Source: Frankia umida (GTDB lineage: Bacteria; Actinomycetota; Actinomycetes; Frankiales; Frankiaceae). Taken from it: 64,000 nt of DNA. A program made the translations under genes and the position numbers. The stretch is taken from contig NZ_JALKFT010000010.1 of the NCBI RefSeq assembly GCF_023242945.1, positions 140,448 through 204,447 on the forward strand, written 5' to 3'. Shown here piece after piece: positions 36,481-43,910 of this stretch (the stretch's first letter is position 1; every line of letters begins with the position of its first letter). The notes under the pieces were generated by a model. The model saw only the letters and a list, made by a program, of their open reading frames with translations. It had not been told where the DNA came from and did not search any database.

Positions 36481-36554
36481 CGGGCGCCTTCCGTTTGGCC
36501 GTCCAGTTCGCGCAGTTCGATGGCCATGCCGGCGGCGGCCTGGCGGAGGTTCAC
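36477..36554 (-). CDS. 25-codon ORF coupled on both sides by 4-bp overlaps
   Basis: It starts with GTG at 36554, overlapping the stop of the 93-residue gene (GTGA), and stops at 36477, overlapping the ATG of the 97-residue gene (ATGA). The product, MNLRQAAAGMAIELRELDGQ plus TEGAR, looks like an amphipathic helix. Exact double coupling suggests that it is translated. Confidence 0.45.
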   Translation of the reverse strand: MNLRQAAAGMAIELRELDGQTEGAR

Positions 36555-36832
36555 CACTGAACATCCGCGGACTGTTCGGCGAGTGCGAACGCCTCGGCCC
36601 AATCTGCGTGGGCCCGGCGGGATGCCCGCATGAGCCGAACAAGTTGGGCGGCCCGTTCGACGTCGCCGGACGTCATGGCCACGGCGAGGTTGTCGATGTG
36701 ACCGCCCCAGCCGGCGAGTGCCTGCCGGGCGTCGGAAGGGCTCCAGCAGTCGTCATACAGGGCTCGAACCTCAGCCATGTCCGCCGAGGTCGGTTCGAGT
36801 AGCTCCGCGGGGATGATCGGGACGCCGGTCAT
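36551..36832 (-). CDS. Hypothetical protein, 93 residues
   Basis: From ATG 36832 the product starts MTGVPIIPAELLEPTSADMAEVRALYDDCWSP when read across its first third and is helical, ending ADVQW. The ATG overlaps the stop of the upstream gene (ATGA), so it is part of the same operon of small genes. It is not recognised. Confidence 0.55.
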   Translation of the reverse strand: MTGVPIIPAELLEPTSADMAEVRALYDDCWSPSDARQALAGWGGHIDNLAVAMTSGDVERAAQLVRLMRASRRAHADWAEAFALAEQSADVQW

Positions 36833-37239
36833 GCTGCCGTCGCCTCGTCGGCGGTGGCGTCTGTCGGCGTGCTGCTGCCGATCAGCCCGTCGGTGCAGCC
36901 GACGCAGTCGACGAACACGAAGCGGGCCGATTCGTCGTGGTAGTGGTCCCACGGCAAATATGCGGCGATCAGAATGAGGCCGTCGGGCAGGCCGTCGAGG
37001 ACCTTACGGAGCTGGCCAACCGACGTCGCGGCGTACGTGGGTCCAGTCATCACCTCGTCGTGGGGAACCACCACGGAAAGCAACCGCTGGTTTTCCGAGT
37101 ACACCATGCCGTCCACCTGACCAGCGGGGAGAAGAAGATCCGCATGGTCCTCGCTCGGCCGGGGCAGATCCCACCAGGTGATTTCGGTGGGGCCGGTGGG
37201 GTGCTGCATGCGGGCGGGCATGGGCTCATGACCGGTCAT
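36829..37239 (-). CDS. Hypothetical protein, 136 residues
   Basis: The soluble alpha/beta protein contains TEITWWDLPRPSEDHADLLL, a central VPHDEVMTGPTYAATSVGQL segment, and PDGLILIAAYLPWDHYHDES near the end. AAGGA lies upstream of the ATG at 37239. It is not recognised. It starts the tightly overlapping group 37239-36187, after a hairpin that separates it from the next gene upstream. Confidence 0.55.
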   Translation of the reverse strand: MTGHEPMPARMQHPTGPTEITWWDLPRPSEDHADLLLPAGQVDGMVYSENQRLLSVVVPHDEVMTGPTYAATSVGQLRKVLDGLPDGLILIAAYLPWDHYHDESARFVFVDCVGCTDGLIGSSTPTDATADEATAA

Positions 37240-37288
37240 GACGTGTCCTTTTGATCGTTGAACGTGTGGTGCAGAAGCTGGGGGTGGA

Positions 37289-37323
37289 GGCCGCCCCGCC
37301 GCTGGCGAACCGGCGGGGCGGCC
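37289..37323. terminator. Perfect 13-bp hairpin
   Basis: GGCCGCCCCGCCG (37289-37301) pairs with 37311-37323 around CTGGCGAAC, and GGA/TCC extends the stem. It lies between the 37366 and 36829 genes on the minus strand, and probably terminates the former or attenuates read-through. Confidence 0.65.
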
Positions 37324-37365
37324 CTCCGGGTGGGCCGGCGCGGGGTGGGCACGCGCCGGTCAAGG

Positions 37366-37764
37366 TCAGCGTGCGGCGAGTGACGCCTCAATCGCGCCGA
37401 GCAGAAGGTTGAAAATTTCGTCGCATCCCGCCGCGTATCCCAAGTGGTACTCACGGATGCAGCTGCGGCGGCGTGCCGCCTCCGCGCTGGCGCGATGCTC
37501 ACGGATCTTGGCGGTGATCAGGTTGGCAACGTCCGGGTTGTTCGAACCCAACGCATCGCTGAAGCTGGCGATCGCGAAGCGGCCACCGTCCACTCGCCCT
37601 TCGTAGACAAGAGCCTCGCGGCAGGCCGGCATCTCGTCCGTGTAGCTCCTGACGCAATCGAGCCAATCGTCGATCTTGGCGTTGGCGTCGAGGACACGGC
37701 CGACCACGACGTCCGCACGCTTGAGGCTGGCAAGATCGGTGTGATCGGTGAAGATGTAAGGCAT
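37366..37764 (-). CDS. Hypothetical protein, 132 residues
   Basis: It starts MPYIFTDHTDLASLKRADVV behind an AGGAGGA ribosome site, the strongest in this group. The body is helical with three cysteines (LDCVRSY, ACREALV, GCDEIF). It has no transmembrane segment and I do not recognise it. It is followed by a hairpin, so it may be separately transcribed. Confidence 0.6.
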   Translation of the reverse strand: MPYIFTDHTDLASLKRADVVVGRVLDANAKIDDWLDCVRSYTDEMPACREALVYEGRVDGGRFAIASFSDALGSNNPDVANLITAKIREHRASAEAARRRSCIREYHLGYAAGCDEIFNLLLGAIEASLAAR

Positions 37765-37909
37765 GGTTCATTCCTCCTGGTAGGTCAGGGGTGTGGGTCT
37801 AGGCTCCCGCCGGTGCATCACCACTGGCGGGAGCTGCTTCATTTCCGGGTGTGGTCTACGTGTGGCTGCGGCCTCGGCGTGTCGCGTCGATCGCGGTGAT
37901 GTTGCCGGC

Positions 37910-38158
37910 CTACGCGGCGTCTCGCTCTCGCTGGGCGCGGAAACGCTCACGCTCGATGATCTTGTACAGCCTCTCCAGCGCTGCCGCCCGGGTGTCCATG
38001 TCCTCGATCTGGCGGGCTGCCCTGACCGCGGCCGTGATCAGCTCCTCGGTGCGCTCGAAATGAGCGCTTTCGGCGAGATCAGTGAGACGCCGGGCCCGCT
38101 TCGCCGGGTTTTCGATCTGGAGCGCGGTCTCGATGGTCTCGTCGTGCAGGTCTTCCAT
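37910..38158 (-). CDS. Hypothetical helical protein, 82 residues
   Basis: The charged, fully helical product (MEDLHDETIETALQIENPAK at the start, later RAARQIEDMDTRAAALERLY) is preceded by GGAGGA. It faces the GntR gene divergently. The operator cluster at 38202-38267 lies only ~45 bp upstream, so it is probably part of the GntR regulon. It is not recognised. Confidence 0.55.
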   Translation of the reverse strand: MEDLHDETIETALQIENPAKRARRLTDLAESAHFERTEELITAAVRAARQIEDMDTRAAALERLYKIIERERFRAQRERDAA

Positions 38159-38201
38159 GCGTCCTCCCGTGTCGGCGTGGTGCGGGGGACGTTACACAGC
38201 C

Positions 38202-38267
38202 TGTCTAGAGCTGTCTAGAGCGGTTGCGGGATGCGTGACGGTCGAAGCTATTCGACCGCTCTAGACA
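38202..38267. promoter_or_regulatory. GntR operator cluster
   Basis: TGTCTAGAGC occurs in tandem (38202-38211, 38212-38221). The 12-mer TGTCTAGAGCGG (38212-38223) is exactly mirrored by CCGCTCTAGACA (38256-38267). Nested inside is GGTCGAA-GCTA-TTCGACC (38240-38257). The cluster ends 22 bp before the GntR start and lies between it and a divergent gene, so it probably controls both directions. Confidence 0.75.
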
Positions 38268-38289
38268 AGTTCCGGTAGCGTCACTGTTC

Positions 38290-39090
38290 ATGACGGACAG
38301 TGCGGGCAGCGGCGATGAACGAGCCCTCTACCTGCGGATCGCCGATGACATCCGCACCAAGATCGTCGACGGGCGGATAGCCGCAGGCAAACGGGTGGGA
38401 TCAGACAGCACCCTCGCTGCGGAGTGGCGCACCACCAGGCCGACTGTCCGTCAGGCACTCGACGTGCTGCGCGCTGAAGGATGGATCGTCCGCCAACCCG
38501 GCCGGGGCACCTTCGCACGCCGCCGACCGGCGGTTGCCGTCCAGTGGGCAACCGACCGCTACCAGCGGGACTCAAGCGGGCCGACGTCGCCGTTCGCCCG
38601 CGATGCCGCGAAGGTCAAGGCCATCGCCGACTGGCGGTATGTCACCCGCAGGGAACGTGCCGAACCTGACGTTGCGGCGCGGCTCGGCATCGAAGCCGGT
38701 GATCATGTGATGCGAACGGAGTATGTCTTCACCGCGAATGGTCAGCCGACGCAAAGTTCAGTGAGCTGGGAGCCGTTCAGCCTGGTCGGCGGCACGCCGA
38801 TCGAGGAACCCGAAGGCGGTAACGGCCCGGTGGGGGTCGTCGCCCGGTTCGACTCGATTGGCGTGCACATCGACGCGGTGACAGAGATCGTGCGGGCCCG
38901 CCCGGCGTTGGACGCCGAACGGCAGGCCCTCGGCCTGACATCCGGTTCTTGGGTGCAGGTCGTCGAACGCGCCCACCTAGCCGGCGAGCGGCCGGTGGAA
39001 ACGGCGGACATCGTCCGCCCCGCCGAGGACGCGGCCCGCGGCTACCGGATCCCCATCGGCCCGGCAACCGCACCAGCGCAGTCTGACTAG
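38290..39090 (+). CDS. GntR-family transcriptional regulator with UTRA domain
   Basis: The 266-residue regulator has a GntR winged helix at about residues 10-78 (ALYLRIADDIRTKIVDGRI, STLAAEWRTTRPTVRQALDVL, QPGRGTFARR) and a C-terminal UTRA-type ligand domain (about 110-250). This architecture matches the KorSA-like repressors of actinomycete integrative elements and plasmids. An operator cluster sits just upstream, supporting autoregulation. Its TAG stop lies in a CTAGACA that resembles an operator half-site. The ligand is unknown. Confidence 0.88.
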   Translation: MTDSAGSGDERALYLRIADDIRTKIVDGRIAAGKRVGSDSTLAAEWRTTRPTVRQALDVLRAEGWIVRQPGRGTFARRRPAVAVQWATDRYQRDSSGPTSPFARDAAKVKAIADWRYVTRRERAEPDVAARLGIEAGDHVMRTEYVFTANGQPTQSSVSWEPFSLVGGTPIEEPEGGNGPVGVVARFDSIGVHIDAVTEIVRARPALDAERQALGLTSGSWVQVVERAHLAGERPVETADIVRPAEDAARGYRIPIGPATAPAQSD

Positions 39091-39194
39091 ACAGTGATCT
39101 GCCACTTCACCTCGGCCGCACCCATCCGGAATCCTGCCCGGTAGCCGTCGACCACGGACGGCCACGGGGTAACGACGGGAACGGCCATGCAGTG

Positions 39195-39935
39195 CTACGG
39201 GACAGGTTGCTCGCCGAGCTGTGCCCGCCCGGTGTCGGTGATGAGCAGTACGCCGCCTTCCAACCGGGTCAGCAGACCTTCGCGGGTCGCGCGGTACACC
39301 CACACGTCCACCAGGTCCGTTTCCAGGCCGAGGCGCCAGGCGAGGACGGCAGGGTGAACCGGATGGCGCATGCTGGGCTGTTCCGTGGCGATCGCCGCCC
39401 ACATCTCCCGGTCAGTCAGCGGGGCCTGCCGGATTCCCCGGGCGTAGTCCAACCCCAGACGGGTGACGGACCACCGCTGTTCGTGGGTGAGACCGAGCCG
39501 GCCGGCGGCGGCGAACGTCGCCAGCCGCAACGCCAGCCATGTGCGGTCGACCATCCCCGCGGGCACGTCGAGCCGCTCGGCGATCTCGTCGGTGGTGGCG
39601 TCAGGGGCCTTCGAGCCGGTGCCGACGACTGCCACCCACAACTCGCGGGCGCTGATACCCGAGGCGGGCCGGCATGCGGCGGTGCGCAGCTCGGGGAGCG
39701 CGGCAAGCCGATAGATCGTCGTGTTGTGCCGGGTCCGGTCTGCTGCCAGAAGGCCGAGCGCGGCCAGGACATCGAGGGTCCGGCCGATGTCAGGTGCGGC
39801 GACACGCATCCGGTCGGCGACCCGCTGGATGGTGAACCGGTGCAAATGGTCAGCGGCACGGTGGTGCGCCCAGTTCAACGCGAGGTGCAGGGCGGCGGGG
39901 TCGATCGTGGCGACGGGGGTCGGCCGCGGGGTCAT
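39195..39935 (-). CDS. Multi winged-helix protein, putative regulator
   Basis: The 246-residue protein contains two or three winged-helix-like segments: LHRFTIQRVADRMRVAAPDIGRTLDVLAALGLL near the N-terminus, TTDEIAERLDVPAGMVDRTW in the middle, and a C-terminal part ending LEGGVLLITDTGRAQLGEQP. This suggests a DNA-binding or replication-regulatory role. It is convergent with GntR and 2 bp downstream of the HD gene, so the two are cotranscribed. I cannot place it in a named family. Confidence 0.6.
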   Translation of the reverse strand: MTPRPTPVATIDPAALHLALNWAHHRAADHLHRFTIQRVADRMRVAAPDIGRTLDVLAALGLLAADRTRHNTTIYRLAALPELRTAACRPASGISARELWVAVVGTGSKAPDATTDEIAERLDVPAGMVDRTWLALRLATFAAAGRLGLTHEQRWSVTRLGLDYARGIRQAPLTDREMWAAIATEQPSMRHPVHPAVLAWRLGLETDLVDVWVYRATREGLLTRLEGGVLLITDTGRAQLGEQPVP

Positions 39936-39937
39936 GA

Positions 39938-40582
39938 TCAGACCTTCCGGGCAGCGGTGGCCTTCTCGGCTTCGCCGATCTGCTGATCGAGGTTGTGGGC
40001 GAGGCTGGCGGGGATGCGGTGCGCCGTTGCCGTGTGGAACGCTCGCAGGTACGGGACCAAGCCGCGGAACGCGGGGCGAGCCTGCCAGTAGGCGGCGGGA
40101 TCAGCCGCCCGGCGGGCGTTACCGAGGACGTAGCGCAGGCTGACGGTCTTGTCTGCGGCCAAGGCTGCGGCGACCGGGTCGGGTAGCCGGTTCAGCCGGC
40201 GTATGGCCGCGGCCGGGTCGCGAGGGTAGAGGTCCATCGCGGCGTGCTCGTCGTGGATCAACCACATCATCACAAGCGTGGAAATGCCGCACCGATCGCC
40301 GATGGCGGCGGCGACCTCGTCGGGATCGCGGTAGTCGGGCACGTCGTGCAGTAGCACCGCGGCGAGCAACGCATCCGGTACCGGCATGTGCCGGCCGAGG
40401 GTAAGCGCGACCCGGACAGCATGGCCGAGCGCGGGGGCGTTGTCGATCACGTGGCCGGCGCACCAGCCGCGGGCGAGGTCGAGTGCGGTCGTGATCAGCG
40501 CCGAGCGGGGGCGGGTGAGCACTGACCGTCGAGTCTGGTCGGATGGTGGCGATGATGGGCCGGTGGGGTTCGGCGAGGGCAT
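39938..40582 (-). CDS. HD-domain phosphohydrolase-like protein
   Basis: From ATG 40582 this encodes 214 residues; a GTG at 40522 is an alternative start. Histidine in LGHAVRVALTLG, the HD pair in AAVLLHDVPDYRD and a later AADKTVSLRYVL reproduce the spacing of HD enzymes of the RelA/SpoT-hydrolase type (H, HD, D). A nucleotide or alarmone phosphohydrolase activity is plausible but inferred. It is transcribed with the winged-helix gene. Its ATG shares a CATG with the ATG of the divergent gene, an unusual start-on-start overlap, unless shorter starts are used. Confidence 0.65.
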   Translation of the reverse strand: MPSPNPTGPSSPPSDQTRRSVLTRPRSALITTALDLARGWCAGHVIDNAPALGHAVRVALTLGRHMPVPDALLAAVLLHDVPDYRDPDEVAAAIGDRCGISTLVMMWLIHDEHAAMDLYPRDPAAAIRRLNRLPDPVAAALAADKTVSLRYVLGNARRAADPAAYWQARPAFRGLVPYLRAFHTATAHRIPASLAHNLDQQIGEAEKATAARKV

Positions 40583-41003
40583 GGGACGTCCCTGGGATGA
40601 GGAGGCGCTGTGCGCGGTCTGTCCCGCGCAGGTCCACGACCCGGGTCGGTTCGACATCGTCGACGGGCCGGCAGAGGGCGGCCGGTATGACGCGTCCACC
40701 GGCTATCGGCGGGATCAGGCGAGTGGAGTGCCGGTGTGCATCCACCCGGGCAAGATCGGTGTCCCGTCCGGTCGGTATGCCTCCGCGGGCGAGCCGTGGC
40801 CAGTGCGGGCTGTGCTGGGGCCGGATCCCGGGCCGATGCCGCACGACCCCGACAGGCTGGCCGGGTGGATGACAGCCCTGGTCCGTCATGCCGGCGCCGG
40901 CCAGGCCGAGGCGGTGCTCGGTGAGGCGGAGCGGGCGGCGGCCCGCAGGTTCCCGGCGGATGTCGTGGTCGCCGCGCTGCGGGCCGCGCTCGCTGGGTTG
41001 TGA
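40581..41003 (+). CDS. Hypothetical protein, about 140 residues
   Basis: This frame starts MGRPWDEEALCAVCPAQVHD (ATG 40581; GTG 40563 or 40515 possible). It has a CxxC near the N-terminus, a Gly/Pro-rich middle and an Ala/Arg-rich helical end (AEAVLGEAERAAARRFPADV). Coding is supported by frame length and the absence of a better frame. It is convergent with the 41006 gene, with 2 bp between the stops. The function is not recognised. Confidence 0.5.
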   Translation: MGRPWDEEALCAVCPAQVHDPGRFDIVDGPAEGGRYDASTGYRRDQASGVPVCIHPGKIGVPSGRYASAGEPWPVRAVLGPDPGPMPHDPDRLAGWMTALVRHAGAGQAEAVLGEAERAAARRFPADVVVAALRAALAGL

Positions 41004-41005
41004 GG

Positions 41006-41602
41006 TCAGCGGCCGAAGGTGAAGAAGTGCGACCGGCCGCCGGCCTGCACCCCGATCGACTCGTAGTGCTCGAACAGGATGCCCAGACGGCGCGACGTCT
41101 CCGTCTTCGGCAGCCAGTAGCGGCGCGGCGGCTCACCCCAGCCTGCCGCCCGGTACACCTGGTCGGTGTAGCCCTCGGCGTCGTAGGTGAATCGCTCGTT
41201 GTCGGTGGAGTGGATGAACGTCACTGACAGATCGGCCTGGACGCGGGAGAGGACTGTGAACTGGGCGGTCAGGGCGTGCACCATTTCGTCGACCGGCGCG
41301 GCCACGTCCAACTCGGCCGTCTGTTCGTCACCGGTCAGCTCGTAGACGGCGGCCTTCATCGCCATGGTGCGCAGCGCCTCGACGAACAGGTGTGGCCCGT
41401 CGGCGTCCAGGTCCCACTCGGCGATCAGCGGGTAGCCGGTGAACGTGGCCCAGCACTCGGGGTAGGCCAGGGTGCTCGTGCGCAGCCGGTCGAACAGGGG
41501 ATGTGCCTCGATCGAGTCGAGGATGACCGCGGCCCGCTCGCCGGCTGTGTGCGGGCTGGGCAGGTCGACCGTCGCGGTCGCGCCTGCGTTCTCGTGGTTC
41601 AT
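41006..41602 (-). CDS. Hypothetical protein, 198 residues
   Basis: ATG at 41602 is preceded by GGAGGC, seven bases off, which settles the start. The soluble alpha/beta product contains PECWATFTGYPLIAEWDLD, a helical middle, and FIHSTDNERFTYDAEGYTDQ. I do not recognise it. A ~280-bp gap separates it from the divergent XRE-TPR regulator. Confidence 0.6.
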   Translation of the reverse strand: MNHENAGATATVDLPSPHTAGERAAVILDSIEAHPLFDRLRTSTLAYPECWATFTGYPLIAEWDLDADGPHLFVEALRTMAMKAAVYELTGDEQTAELDVAAPVDEMVHALTAQFTVLSRVQADLSVTFIHSTDNERFTYDAEGYTDQVYRAAGWGEPPRRYWLPKTETSRRLGILFEHYESIGVQAGGRSHFFTFGR

Positions 41603-41885
41603 CAGGGATGCCTCCTGGGGTGGGACCGGCCGGGCCGGTGTCCGGCGGGGCCTGCGGATGGGAGTCGGCGGGAAGAGGCCGTGGGGGGTGCGGGCCCCTT
41701 CCCGCCTCGGGCCGTCGGGGGCCCGAATGCGGCGGGTACCGGCCGGGGATGTGCCCGGGGTGTTTCCCGCCGTGCACGACTCATGACACAGCGCGTGACA
41801 GGTCCCGGTAAGGGTGCGATCGTCGTGCCCAGGGGTGGGCCGTGATGTCCCACCCGTCGTGTTCCGCTGGCCGAGGGGAACCGCT
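41603..41885. promoter_or_regulatory. Divergent intergenic region upstream of the XRE-TPR gene
   Basis: These ~280 bp lie between two divergently transcribed genes. They are GC-rich and show no coding potential. Promoters for both genes must be here, but no hexamers could be assigned. Confidence 0.35.
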
Positions 41886-43214
41886 GTGCACGCTGACCCT
41901 GTGGACGACCTCCGCCAGCGCCTCGCCGCCCGGTTCCGCGAGCTGCAACGGGCCCACGGCCTGTCCGGTAAGCAGATCGAGGCCCGCACCCACTACGACC
42001 GCAAGAACGTCTCCGCCGTGCGCAACAGCGGCCGGCTTCCCGCCCGCCACGTCCTGGCCGCCTACGACGACCTGTTCGGCTGCGGCAGCGAACTCACCGA
42101 CCTCGGCGACCGGATCCGCGCCGCCGACCAGGCCGAACGCCTACGCGGCCTGTCCGCCCGCGCCGCCGGCCCCAACACCCCCACCCCACCCGAAGCGGAG
42201 GCCGCAGGGGCAGATCGGCGGGAGTTCGTCGAGTTCGGTGCGCTCACCATCGCCGCAGGGCTGGCCGGGGAGGTGTCCCGCCGGGTGGCCTCGGCCGACC
42301 CGGACCCGCTCACCCTCGACGAACTCGACGAACGCCTCGACCAGATCGGCGCCAGCTACACCAGCAGCCCCCACGCCGCGTTGACACCGCTGATCGTCGG
42401 CGGCTGGCGCGACGCGGAACGTCTCCTCGAGCGCCGACTGTCCGCCCGGGTCCGCACCCGGGTCACCACCATGGCCGGCCTGTTCGCCTTCTACGGCGGC
42501 CGGCTCGCGTTCAATCTCGGCGACGACACCGCCGCACGGCGCTTCGCCTCCCTGGCCGAGTTGTACTCCCGCGACGTCGACGACCCCCTGCTCTCCGGCT
42601 CGGTCGCCACCCTGAAGACCTCGATCGCCTACTACACCGGCCGCCACTCCGCCGCCGCCGACATCGCCGGCCAGGCCCGCGCCGGCGCCCACCCCTACCT
42701 CCGCGCCCGCCTCGCCGCCTACGAAGCCCGCGCCCGCGCCGCCGCCGGCCAACACGACCAGGCCCGCCAAGCCCTACGCGACATGCAGGACACGGTGTGG
42801 CTCGGCGAGCCGATGGTCGGCACCGAAACGTTCGGCGAAGAACTCATCCACTGCTTCCTCGCCGTCGTCTCCGGCCGCCTCGGCGACGGCGAACACGCCG
42901 AACCCCACGCCCACCGCTCCCTGGCCATCCTCCAGGCGACCGGCGGCGGCTACGAGGACATCGGCGGCACCTACAACGCCCTCGCCCAAGCCTTCCTCCG
43001 CCGTGCGCGTCCGGACCCCGAACAGGCCGCCGACGCCGCCTCCCGCGCCCTGGCCGTGCTCGACGGCCGGCCCACCCGCACCGTCATCCAACGATCCGGG
43101 CAGATCTGGCAGGAACTCGGCGCACGCTGGGAAAACCAACGCGCAGTCCTCGACCTCGGCGAACAACTCCAAGCCCACCGGCGCGCCCTCCCGGCAGGAA
43201 GCAGCAGCACATGA
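41886..43214 (+). CDS. XRE-type HTH regulator with TPR-like repeats
   Basis: The 442-residue protein has an N-terminal HTH (about residues 8-70: LAARFRELQRAHGLSGKQIE, HYDRKNVSAVRNSG) and then a linker. A helical-repeat domain follows (about 150-430: RFASLAELYSRDVDD, AYEARARAAAGQHDQARQAL, TYNALAQAFLRRARPDPEQA). This matches actinomycete regulators that sense peptides or metabolic state through TPRs. GTG at 41886 is preceded by GAGGGGA. It is coupled to the GNAT gene by an ATGA overlap, so the acetyltransferase may be part of the same response. Confidence 0.8.
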   Translation: MHADPVDDLRQRLAARFRELQRAHGLSGKQIEARTHYDRKNVSAVRNSGRLPARHVLAAYDDLFGCGSELTDLGDRIRAADQAERLRGLSARAAGPNTPTPPEAEAAGADRREFVEFGALTIAAGLAGEVSRRVASADPDPLTLDELDERLDQIGASYTSSPHAALTPLIVGGWRDAERLLERRLSARVRTRVTTMAGLFAFYGGRLAFNLGDDTAARRFASLAELYSRDVDDPLLSGSVATLKTSIAYYTGRHSAAADIAGQARAGAHPYLRARLAAYEARARAAAGQHDQARQALRDMQDTVWLGEPMVGTETFGEELIHCFLAVVSGRLGDGEHAEPHAHRSLAILQATGGGYEDIGGTYNALAQAFLRRARPDPEQAADAASRALAVLDGRPTRTVIQRSGQIWQELGARWENQRAVLDLGEQLQAHRRALPAGSSST

Positions 43215-43768
43215 CCCTCGACCACGGCCAGCCCGACCCCCACGGCGTCCCGACCCTGCTCACACCACGACTGGTGTTACGCGGCTGGCAGGCCAGCGAC
43301 GTCCCCGACTACTTCGCCATCGTGTCCGCACCCGGCATGGACGACCACACCCCCCAGCCGAAGACCGAGGCCGCCGCCTGGTCGCAGACCGCCTTCCAGA
43401 TCGGGCACTGGGCGTTACGCGGCTACGGCATGTGGGCCGTCGAAGACCGGACCACCGGACAACTCCTCGGCCGCGCCGGGCTCTACGAGGCCCTCGGCTG
43501 GCCCGGCTGCGAAGTCGCCTGGACCATCCGCCGCGAACGCTGGGGCCAGGGCCTCGCCACCGAAGCCGGCCGCGCCGTCATCGAGTTCGCCTTCGCCGAG
43601 CTCAAACGCGATGACCTGATCTCCATCATGACCGCCGACCACACCGCCTCGATCAAAGTCGCCACCCGGCTCGGCCTCACCTACAACCGCACCGAGACGA
43701 TCCAAGGAGGCGAGTACTCCATCTACGCGATCAGCCGCGCCGAGCGGTCGCACCACTCCGCAGGCTAG
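43211..43768 (+). CDS. GNAT-family N-acetyltransferase
   Basis: The 185-residue acetyltransferase is of the RimJ/RimL-like type. It shows LLTPRLVLRGWQASD at the start, WAVEDRTTGQLLGRAGLYE, the acetyl-CoA motif A IRRERWGQGLATEAGRA and SIKVATRLGLTYNR near the end. The substrate may be a protein N-terminus or small molecule; unknown. Its start overlaps the XRE-TPR gene stop. Its own TAG stop lies in CTAGACA, as does that of the GntR gene. Confidence 0.88.
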   Translation: MTLDHGQPDPHGVPTLLTPRLVLRGWQASDVPDYFAIVSAPGMDDHTPQPKTEAAAWSQTAFQIGHWALRGYGMWAVEDRTTGQLLGRAGLYEALGWPGCEVAWTIRRERWGQGLATEAGRAVIEFAFAELKRDDLISIMTADHTASIKVATRLGLTYNRTETIQGGEYSIYAISRAERSHHSAG

Positions 43769-43910
43769 ACAACCGTTCATCCCAGCATCACCGCAACCTG
43801 CACGTGGCACCGCCGTTCCAGTCGCAATGGAACAACAAGCCACCCACCACCTAACTGACCCGATTCCCCTCACCTCTACACTCTCGGTCATCACGATCGG
43901 GGGATTTCCT

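Noticed and set aside
38290..43768. Actinomycete integrative conjugative element (AICE) transfer module
   Set aside because: GntR, HTH and GNAT genes are AICE-like, but there is no FtsK/TraSA-type translocase, Spd genes or RepSA, so conjugation is not supported.
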